This document shows positions 15,318 through 22,179 of a stretch of 26,778 bases of DNA, in pieces. Origin of the DNA: an uncultured Campylobacter sp. (GTDB lineage Bacteria > Campylobacterota > Campylobacteria > Campylobacterales > Campylobacteraceae); contig NZ_CALIIS010000013.1 of NCBI RefSeq assembly GCF_938017705.1, forward strand, positions 1-26,778, read 5' to 3'. The notes beneath the pieces are model-generated. The model had not been told where the DNA came from. It saw only the letters and a program-made list of their open reading frames with translations, and made no database searches. The position numbers and the translations under genes were made by a program. Position 1 is the stretch's first letter. Every line of letters begins with the position of its first letter.

Positions 15318-15342
15318 GTGCGAAAATTTAATGAGGGTCTTT

Positions 15343-16473
15343 ATGAAAAATATCATCCTTGTAATCGGCGAGGAGATCCGCTACGACGCGGCTTTGATGA
15401 GTTATATTTCTCGCAGCTACGAGCGGGTTTTCGGGCGGATCGACGATCTAAAATTCTTAAGCGAAAACGATAAGGTTTTGCCCTTCGCGCTTGAAAAGAT
15501 GATCGATTCGTACGATTTTATCACGATCTTTGCGGCAAACTCCGCCTACGCGGTCGTCGGCAAAATTTTATCTACGCTCTCTTTCGATTCGCTCGAGCTG
15601 AAAAATGGAGAAACCTTAGCGCCCTCGATGGCGCGCACGGTGGCGAAAAACAGCTTCCTGCTAAACGTCAGAGGCTGCTCGGTAAACGTGATCAAGGCAC
15701 TTTGCTTGCAGAGCCTGCCGCCGATCCTTCAAGACGCGCCGAGCGCGGGCGAGAGCTTTTATCTATTCGATTGCGAATACGAAAGCGTAAAGCAGCGCCT
15801 AGAAAGCCTTGCGATTAGTTATAAAATTTCGCTTACGATCAGCAGACCCAGCTCCTTTTTGCTACTCGTGCGCGCCAGTGCGATGAAATTCGGAGCGCTG
15901 GACGCGTTTTTGCAAAGCGTCGGCAAGTATTATGAGAGCTGCTACATCGAAGGCGGCGATTTTATGGGCTTTGTGGTGGATAGACTGCGCGAAATAGGCG
16001 CTAAGATCACCTTTGCCGAAAGCTGCACCGCAGGGCTCATCGCCGCAAAATTCGGCGCGGTCGCTGGCGTGAGCGACGTTTTTGACGGCTCGCTCGTAAG
16101 CTACGCCAACGAGATAAAAAATCTCTGGCTCAACGTAGGCGAAGATACGCTCGCGCGCTACGGCGCGGTCAGCGCGCAGACCGTGGGCGAGATGCTGGAG
16201 GGCGCGCTACAAAGCAGCGGGGCGAGTTTCGCTCTTGCGGTAAGCGGTATCGCGGGCCCCGGTGGCGGAAGCGCGCAAAAGCCCGTAGGGACGGTCTTTA
16301 TCGGCGCGAAGGAGCAGGGCGGCAAACAGATCGTCGGGGAATTTCATCTAAAAGGCGATCGAAACTATATCCGCGAACAAAGCGCCGATATCGCTATCTG
16401 CTTGCTTTTGAAGCTTAGAAGCGATCTGTTTTTCGGGCGGCTTCCGAGCGCGCCTGCGAGAGATGAAATTTAA
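15343..16473 (+). CDS. CinA-family protein with nicotinamide-nucleotide amidohydrolase domain
   Basis: Protein of 376 residues. The start is the ATG at 15343, behind GAGGG; an upstream ATG at 15316 overlaps the promoter. The C-terminal 160 residues are the PncC/CinA deamidase domain, with AESCTAG (225-231), SGIAGPGG (301-308) and KPVGTV (313-318). The family converts NMN to nicotinic acid mononucleotide in pyridine-nucleotide recycling. The N-terminal 200 residues take the place of the usual CinA nucleotide-binding (MoCF-like) domain but lack its familiar motifs, so this half has diverged. A role in competence, implied by the name, should not be assumed. Confidence 0.85.
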   Translation: MKNIILVIGEEIRYDAALMSYISRSYERVFGRIDDLKFLSENDKVLPFALEKMIDSYDFITIFAANSAYAVVGKILSTLSFDSLELKNGETLAPSMARTVAKNSFLLNVRGCSVNVIKALCLQSLPPILQDAPSAGESFYLFDCEYESVKQRLESLAISYKISLTISRPSSFLLLVRASAMKFGALDAFLQSVGKYYESCYIEGGDFMGFVVDRLREIGAKITFAESCTAGLIAAKFGAVAGVSDVFDGSLVSYANEIKNLWLNVGEDTLARYGAVSAQTVGEMLEGALQSSGASFALAVSGIAGPGGGSAQKPVGTVFIGAKEQGGKQIVGEFHLKGDRNYIREQSADIAICLLLKLRSDLFFGRLPSAPARDEI

Positions 16474-16484
16474 AGGAGCGGATT

Positions 16485-17294
16485 TTGAAAAGACGAATTT
16501 TGAAAGGGTGCGGATGTGATTCGGTGCAAAATTTTATCCGATCTAGTGGCGAGCGGGGCTTTGAGCGAGAGCGAAATTTCGATTCGGCGTACGGCGGGCA
16601 GAATTTTACTCGGGATAGCGACGGGCGAAATTTTATCTCAGCGCAGGGCGGACTAAATTTTATCTCGGCGGGTCGCGCTAGAAATTTTAGTTTTATAAAT
16701 GCGGCGCGAAATTTTACTTTGGCGCTAGCCGCGATATGTATTTTGGGCGGCTGCGACGGCGGATCGGACGGGCAAGATCGCGAACAAAGCGCACGATCGG
16801 AACAGAATTTTAGCGCGGGTAATCAAGGGCAAAATTTTAATAAAAGCGCGGATAGCTCGGGGCAAAGCTCCACGCAAGGCTCCGCGTCGCAGGGTTTTGA
16901 GAGCAAGCAGAGCTCCGATCTGAACTCCACGATAGATGAGCTTGCAAACGATGCTAAAGTTTTGGGCGAGGCCTTGCAAAATTTGCAGAAAAGGGCGCCT
17001 GAAGCGCTGAACGATTTCGCCGCTCGCAATGCGGACAGGATAGAGGATCTGTTAAAGCAGGGCGAGGCGGCGGCGTGCGAGGCGGGCAAAAACCTCGATA
17101 AAATGGGCGAAAGCCTGCAAGGCATCATCAAGGATGCCAACGAAAGTATCGGTAAGGTCTTGGAAGGCTTTGGCGTGCAGCCTAGACAGGAGCCGCGCGG
17201 CAGGCGTTCGCAGGAAAGCGGCGAGTCTCCAAAAGAGCGCGACAGACGCTTGGATCAGGAAGGCGACACTGGCGGACAAAGCTTTAGAATTTAA
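16485..17294 (+). CDS. Putative lipoprotein with repeat-expanded N-terminal region
   Basis: Protein of 269 residues from a TTG start with AAGGAG 7 bases upstream, 11 bases after the cinA-like stop. A basic start (MKRRILK) is separated from the hydrophobic segment and lipobox (TLALAAICILGGC, Cys 90) by about 65 residues made of a 9-residue repeat with an xNF core. No in-frame ATG lies closer to the lipobox. The mature part begins Gly/Ser/Gln-rich (91-145), then has an amphipathic helical stretch (about 146-225; IDELANDAKVLGEALQNLQK) and a charged tail. Function unknown. If it is processed as a lipoprotein, the signal peptide is abnormally long; otherwise it is a single-span membrane protein. 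Confidence 0.6.
   Translation: MKRRILKGCGCDSVQNFIRSSGERGFERERNFDSAYGGQNFTRDSDGRNFISAQGGLNFISAGRARNFSFINAARNFTLALAAICILGGCDGGSDGQDREQSARSEQNFSAGNQGQNFNKSADSSGQSSTQGSASQGFESKQSSDLNSTIDELANDAKVLGEALQNLQKRAPEALNDFAARNADRIEDLLKQGEAAACEAGKNLDKMGESLQGIIKDANESIGKVLEGFGVQPRQEPRGRRSQESGESPKERDRRLDQEGDTGGQSFRI
16572..16733 (+). repeat. Six degenerate 27-bp tandem repeats within the lipoprotein gene
   Basis: Six units of 27 bases each begin with a variant of CGAAATTTT and encode RNF/QNF/LNF every nine residues (N at 31, 40, 49, 58, 67 and 76). Two further NF words, again nine apart, occur at residues 108 and 117. The last unit runs into the hydrophobic core of the signal segment (RNFTLALAA). Confidence 0.75.
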
Positions 17295-18104
17295 TCGCGG
17301 CTAAATTTCGCTTAAATTTGTTTGTTGTGGAGAATGCTCGCAGAGAAACGATGCTAAATTTTATTAAATTTACTCGGCGCGGCGGTTTCGTTAAAATTTT
17401 ACTCGGACGGTGGTTTAAAATTTTGCGTGCGAGCCGCGAGCATTGCTAAATTTCGTCATCTTTCGACGCGGGCTTTTTTTAAATTTAATCCTCTCGGCGT
17501 AAGATTTTTTAAATTTCATCATTTTGCGGCGCACGGAAATTTTTTCGTTGCACGATTTCAGTTTGCAAAAAACCCGCGCAAGCCGGTTTACGTCCCGCAC
17601 TCGGGAGTTAAAATTTTGTACCCCGCGCTCGGGCGCTAAATTTTACGCGCATTGCTCGGGTTATGTCCGATCAAAAACGCTTCGCTCCGCCCGCTAAATT
17701 CATAGTGTCCGCGCAAAACAGCGGCGAGCCTGGCAGCGCGAGCGCCCGCGCCGTCCTGTTAAATTTAAAATTTTACGCACAATTTTAAATTTATGCAGCC
17801 GCTTCGTCCTCCGCGCCCGCTTCGCTAAATTTTAAATTTACGTTACTATTTCATAGTTTGCGCTGCTTCATTAAAATTTTAAATTTACGCGCCGTATCCG
17901 CCGCCCGCCGCGGGTAAAATTTCAAAATCCCGCATGCTGCTGCGGGTAAAATTTTAAAATTCCGCTCGCGCTTCGTATGATCTAAAATGAAATTTCAAGC
18001 AAAATTCCGCGTCTAAATTTGAGCCCAGCTCTTAAATTTTAAAATTTTATCAGAGATTTTTTTATACAATTACGGCTGAAATTCGGCCCAAAAAAGGAGA
18101 GGGA
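17295..18104. other. 810-base spacer packed with AAATTT
   Basis: No gene is seen; all frames are short and none has a ribosome binding site. Around 25 AAATTT copies are counted by eye, many merged as TAAAATTTTAAATTT, separated by GC-rich words containing CGCGC/GCCGC. The last 60 bases hold the pyrB start signals, with a TACAAT at 18065-18070 as possible -10. Confidence 0.7.
17910..17965. repeat. Two tandem hairpin-forming 24-base repeats
   Basis: Copies at 17910-17933 and 17942-17965 (32-base period) both read GCGGGTAAAATTT...CCGC. The first has a perfect 5-bp GCGGG/CCCGC stem; both have an AT palindrome in the loop. The bases between contain GCATGC. Confidence 0.6.
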
Positions 18105-19034
18105 ATGTATAAGCTAAAGCATCTTCTTAGCGCGCAGGATCTAAGCCGCGAGGACATCTACGACTTCATCGATCTGGCGCGCGAGTTTAAAGCGCTCAAC
18201 CGCTCTGACGTCAAAAAATCCGACTCGCTTCGCGGCAAGACGGTCATCAACGCGTTTTTTGAAAACTCCACCCGCACCCGCACGAGCTTTGAGATCGCAG
18301 CCAAGCGCCTGGGCGCGGACACCATAAATTTCACGGCTGCAGATAGCAGCACGAAAAAGGGCGAGACGCTGATCGACACTATCAGAAATATGCAGGCGAT
18401 GCGCACGGATATCTTCGTGCTGCGCCACAGCTGCTCGGGCGTGGCGAAATTCGTCGCGGCTAACTGCGATGCATCGATCGTAAATGCGGGCGACGGGCTG
18501 AACGAGCACCCGAGCCAGGCGCTACTGGATCTTTTTACGATCAGCGAGCACAAGGGCAGGATCGAGAATTTAAACGTCGCGATCATCGGCGATATATTTC
18601 GCTCGCGCGTAGCTAGAAGCGACATCTGGGCGATGAAAAAGCTCGGCATAAACGTGCGACTCTTTGGCCCTCCGATGATGCTGCGCGACTGCGGCGCGTT
18701 CGGCTGCCCGATATGCAAAAGCGTGGAGGAGGCGATCGAGGGCGCCGACGTCATCATTATGCTGAGGATCCAGCTTGAGCGGCAAGACGGCGAGCCGAGC
18801 TTCCCGAGCGTGCGCGAATACTCGAAATTTTTCGGACTTACCGCAAGGCGCATGCAAGCTGCGAAAGAGGGCGTTATGATAATGCATCCCGGCCCGATCA
18901 ATCGCGGCGTGGAGATCAACTCCGACGTAGCAGACGATCCGCGCTATAGCTGCGTTTTAGATCAAGTAGAAAACGGCGAGGCGATGCGAATGGCGATACT
19001 TCATACGATAAATTTAAATAGGAGCGCACGATGA
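18105..19034 (+). CDS. pyrB: Aspartate carbamoyltransferase catalytic subunit
   Basis: Joins carbamoyl phosphate and aspartate, the first committed step of pyrimidine synthesis. It has 309 residues, the usual length. Carbamoyl-phosphate loop FENSTRTRTSFE (STRTR at 55-59), the 80s loop SSTKKGE (81-87), LRHSCSG (106-112), HPSQALLD (135-142), MLRIQLER (219-226) and HPGPINRG (261-268) are all present. AAGGAGAGG ends 3-4 bases before the ATG. Its stop overlaps pyrC as ATGA. No regulatory subunit gene (pyrI) is present. Confidence 0.96.
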   Translation: MYKLKHLLSAQDLSREDIYDFIDLAREFKALNRSDVKKSDSLRGKTVINAFFENSTRTRTSFEIAAKRLGADTINFTAADSSTKKGETLIDTIRNMQAMRTDIFVLRHSCSGVAKFVAANCDASIVNAGDGLNEHPSQALLDLFTISEHKGRIENLNVAIIGDIFRSRVARSDIWAMKKLGINVRLFGPPMMLRDCGAFGCPICKSVEEAIEGADVIIMLRIQLERQDGEPSFPSVREYSKFFGLTARRMQAAKEGVMIMHPGPINRGVEINSDVADDPRYSCVLDQVENGEAMRMAILHTINLNRSAR

Positions 19035-20311
19035 AAATTTTGATAAAAAACGGCACGATCGTTAATCACGACGGCAGCGAGGAGGCGAACGTCCTGATCG
19101 AGGGCGATAAAATTTCAAAGATCACGCGCGAGTGCCCCGCCGCAGACCGCGTCATAGACGCCGCAGGCAAGCTCGTGATGCCCGGCCTCATCGATATGCA
19201 CGTGCATTTTAGAGACCCGGGGCTCGAATACAAAGACGACGTCATCAGCGGCAGCGAAACCGCGGTCGCAGGCGGCGTGACGACCTGCCTTCCGATGGCG
19301 AACACCAAGCCCGTAAACGACAACTCCAGCATTACTCGCGCGATGATCGCCAAGGCCAAACAGCGCGGGCTTATCGATCTGCTGCCCATAGGCGCGATCT
19401 CGCAGGACTGCAAGGGCGCAAAGATCGTCGAGATGGGCGATATGCTGGAAGCCGGCTGCGTGGCTTTCAGCGACGACGGACTGCCCGTGACCGACAGCTC
19501 CGTGATGCGACAGGCGCTCGAATACTCCGCGCACTTCGGCTCGTTCGTGATAAATCACAGCGAGGATTGCTCGCTTTGCCACGGCGGCGTGATGAACGAG
19601 GGTAAGGTTAGCGCAATCCTCGGTCTAAAGGGGATGGCGAGCGAAAAAGAGGAGATCATGATCGCGCGCGATCTGCTGCTTGCCAAAAAGACGGGCGGCC
19701 ACATCCACATCGCGCACGTAAGCTCGGCGTGGTCGCTAAAACTCATCGAGCAGGCTAAGCGCGAGGGCATCCGCGTCACCTGCGAAGCTACGCCGCATCA
19801 CTTCACATTCGACGAGCGCGAGTTGATGGGATACGACACGAATTTTAAAATGTCGCCGCCGCTTCGCACCCAAAACGACGTGCAGGCGATCAGAGAGGCG
19901 CTTAAAAGCGGCCTAATCGACGCCATCGTGACCGATCACGCGCCGCATAATATCGACGATAAATTCGTCGAATTCGATCACGCGCCGTTTGGAATTTTAG
20001 GGCTTCAAACCCTCGTGCCGCTTACGCTGCGGCTCATAAACGAGGGCATCATCGGCCTTGAAGACATGGTGCGCCTCTGCTCGTTTAACCCGGCTAAAAT
20101 TCTAAATTTAAAGGACAAGGGCGAGATCAAAGAGGGCTTTTTGGCCGACGTCGCGATCATCGATCCGCAGATTTCGTATGTTTACGACGAGGCGCTAAAT
20201 AAGTCCAAATCGCGCAACTCGCCGCTTTTCGGCAAGCAGCTTACGGGCGCTGCGGTATGCACGATCAAAAGCGGCCGCGTGGTCTATGAGTTTCCAAACG
20301 TCGTAGCGTAG
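19031..20311 (+). CDS. pyrC: Dihydroorotase, class I
   Basis: Zinc amidohydrolase that closes carbamoyl aspartate to dihydroorotate. It has 426 residues. Metal ligands are in DMHVHFRDPG (H57, H59), FSDDG (D149/D150), NHSED (H176), IAHVSS (H229) and TDHAPH (D302). All active-site residues are present, so it should be catalytic, unlike the inactive PyrC-like partners of some PyrB enzymes. The 4-base overlap with pyrB implies coupled translation and possibly a PyrB-PyrC complex, as known for class I enzymes of other bacteria. Confidence 0.95.
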   Translation: MKILIKNGTIVNHDGSEEANVLIEGDKISKITRECPAADRVIDAAGKLVMPGLIDMHVHFRDPGLEYKDDVISGSETAVAGGVTTCLPMANTKPVNDNSSITRAMIAKAKQRGLIDLLPIGAISQDCKGAKIVEMGDMLEAGCVAFSDDGLPVTDSSVMRQALEYSAHFGSFVINHSEDCSLCHGGVMNEGKVSAILGLKGMASEKEEIMIARDLLLAKKTGGHIHIAHVSSAWSLKLIEQAKREGIRVTCEATPHHFTFDERELMGYDTNFKMSPPLRTQNDVQAIREALKSGLIDAIVTDHAPHNIDDKFVEFDHAPFGILGLQTLVPLTLRLINEGIIGLEDMVRLCSFNPAKILNLKDKGEIKEGFLADVAIIDPQISYVYDEALNKSKSRNSPLFGKQLTGAAVCTIKSGRVVYEFPNVVA

Positions 20312-21050
20312 GGCGCTTACGGCGTAGGGCTTGCGATCGGCGGCTTGGCGAGCACAGCTTGCTGACGGGCGGCATTCGTAGCACAAACGGAGAGATTGCT
20401 TCATTTCAAATTTGTGCTAGTTTGGGCGCAACGGCTTGCTTTTAAAATTTTGCGGTGCGATCGGTTTATTTTAAATTTGGCGGCAGCGTAGGCGCGGCGA
20501 CTTGTCTTTAAAACATAGCGCGTTTTGCTCGGTATCGGCGCGATCTTTGATCCAGTAGTGCGATCGCCTTGCTTAAATTTAGTGGTAATCCGGATATATC
20601 AAACTACGTTTAAAATTTTACGGCGCGATTTTTTTGGTCTAATTATGTGGAGCCCTGCGGTTAATTCGCTTTAAATTTTGCGGTAGCTCGGTGCGGCAGC
20701 TTACTTTCAAAATTTCATATCGCGCGTGCGATTGAAATTTCTTTAAAGCGGTTTGTCATTTTTAAAGTGCGCGTAAATTTAACACACATCGCCTTGCCTG
20801 TGCCGCTCGTAGATTTCGGCTTCGGAATTTTATCCGTACCCGTGTGTGAGCTGCTTTTAAAATTTTATGTTCGCGGCGGTTGAGAATTCTATCTTTGCGC
20901 AGATTTGTTTTTACTTCACGCGCAAATTTTATTGTGATTAAATTTGTCGCTAAGGCGCAAAATTTTAAAATTTTGCCGCCGCTAGCTTTTGGCGCGGAGC
21001 ATAAATAATCCGCCGCATGAACGGGAGCGATCGAAATTTAAAGGATATCT
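20312..21050. other. 739-base spacer rich in AAATTT
   Basis: No gene supported. About 15 AAATTT copies by eye, often AAAATTTT, between GC-rich words. No clear terminator for pyrC is visible. The last bases contain AAAGGA, the ribosome binding site of the next gene. Confidence 0.65.
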
Positions 21051-22079
21051 ATGAGCGGCGAAATATATCTCTCGTGCGCGCTGTGCGTCGCGCTAAAATC
21101 AGCTCTGCGCGGCAATCCTAAGCTGCTGCCGCAAGATCAAAAATATATAAAATATTTAAATTTTGAGTTTGCAAAGGAGCATTTCCGCACCACAGAGGGT
21201 GCGAGCCGCGTAGCGCAGGATGGCGTAAACGACGCAAGGAAAGCTGCGGAGCAAAAAGATGCGTACGGTGCAGTGCAGAGCAGTGCGACGGACAAAGCCG
21301 CCGAGAACGGCAGTGCAGCGGAGCAAAAGCGCGCGAACAGCAAAGAAGCGGTAAATGAAAAAGCGGCGAGAACAAAAGGCGCCGACGAAAGCACGGGCTT
21401 ACCACTTTTGCAAAAGGCACGCGAGTTTTTTACCGAGCAAGTCGCGCAAAAAGGGCACGAGGACGAGCCAATCTCCGCACGGCGGCGTTGGATAGAGCAG
21501 TGCCTAAAGCTCGGTCTGAAGGACGCGGGGCTTAGTATTCCAACTTTCGCAAAAAATAGAGCGCTTTTGGGCTTTTCGGGGATGACCGTAAACGGCATCG
21601 TTTGCCGCTTTGAGGACTTTAACGGCGTTTTTACGCCTGATTGGAAATACGATCGCGACAAAAAGGCTTGGCGCGTGAAATATGCCGAGCGCCTTTGGCG
21701 CGGGATGCCGCGAGATGCGCTAAGCGCGCACGATAATAGCGCAGAATTCGAGAATGTTTTAGTGCAAATCAGGGATTTTGCGAGCAAGATAGGCTGTGAA
21801 AACTTCGCGCAGACGTTTGATAATGCGCTTAAGACGTTGAGGGGCAAAGTCGCCGCGAGCGAGTATTACGCCGTTTCGTTTGCAGCGCTGCCTCAGCCGA
21901 GCTTGAGGGCGTTTGCCGCAGCGGGGGTTGCCGATGTATTCGGTGCGATGGGCTCTTGGGACGATGAGCCGCCGTCTATGGCGCAAGAAATGGGGCTCGG
22001 GCGCGAATATGATCGCCTCTCGGACGAGCTCTTGGCGCAGAAAAACTTAGCGATTTTGTTTGCGATAAACGGCTGGTAG
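21051..22079 (+). CDS. Hypothetical protein with Ala/Lys-rich insert
   Basis: Protein of 342 residues, ATG preceded by AAAGGA at a spacing of 6. I do not recognise a family. Residues 1-45 and 135-342 are globular and Trp/Phe-rich in places (RRRWIEQCLKLGLKDAGLSI; GVFTPDWKYDRDKKAWRVKY; MGSWDDEPPSMAQEMGLGRE; ending LLAQKNLAILFAINGW). Residues about 50-115 are a low-complexity Ala/Lys/Glu/Asn segment, probably disordered. There is no signal peptide, so it is likely cytoplasmic. It stands alone between two spacers, convergent with the molybdoenzyme gene. Confidence 0.7.
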   Translation: MSGEIYLSCALCVALKSALRGNPKLLPQDQKYIKYLNFEFAKEHFRTTEGASRVAQDGVNDARKAAEQKDAYGAVQSSATDKAAENGSAAEQKRANSKEAVNEKAARTKGADESTGLPLLQKAREFFTEQVAQKGHEDEPISARRRWIEQCLKLGLKDAGLSIPTFAKNRALLGFSGMTVNGIVCRFEDFNGVFTPDWKYDRDKKAWRVKYAERLWRGMPRDALSAHDNSAEFENVLVQIRDFASKIGCENFAQTFDNALKTLRGKVAASEYYAVSFAALPQPSLRAFAAAGVADVFGAMGSWDDEPPSMAQEMGLGREYDRLSDELLAQKNLAILFAINGW

Positions 22080-22107
22080 GGCTTTGGCACAAGAGCTAGA
22101 AAGCGCG

Positions 22108-22179
22108 CTAATCCTCTATCGTCGCAGGTCTATCAAACGCCGTTACGCTCGGCAGTTCGCCTTTAAATTTCTCGACCTA
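22108..22179 (-). pseudogene. Stranded in-frame C-terminal tail of the molybdoenzyme
   Basis: After the amber codon at 22179-22177 the same frame continues for 22 codons (beginning VEKFKGELPS and then VTAF) to a second TAG at 22110-22108. TorA/TorZ proteins end in a similar VEKYxGPxxxxTxF tail, so these codons were part of the gene. A one-base change from CAG, GAG or AAG would make the stop. Confidence 0.75.

Noticed and set aside
17427..17639. Short plus-strand frame of 70 codons in the AAATTT spacer
   Set aside because: No ribosome binding site and low-complexity composition; it reflects the repeated words only.
18158..18919. Minus-strand frame of 253 codons
   Set aside because: Antisense shadow of pyrB, whose motifs are all intact.
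21137..21847. Minus-strand frame of 236 codons
   Set aside because: Shadow of the 21051-22079 gene; the plus frame has a good ribosome binding site and a more protein-like composition.
22177..22179. Recoded UAG (for example pyrrolysine-type decoding)
   Set aside because: No suppressor tRNA or related gene is visible, and other genes here use TAG as a normal stop; a nonsense change is simpler.
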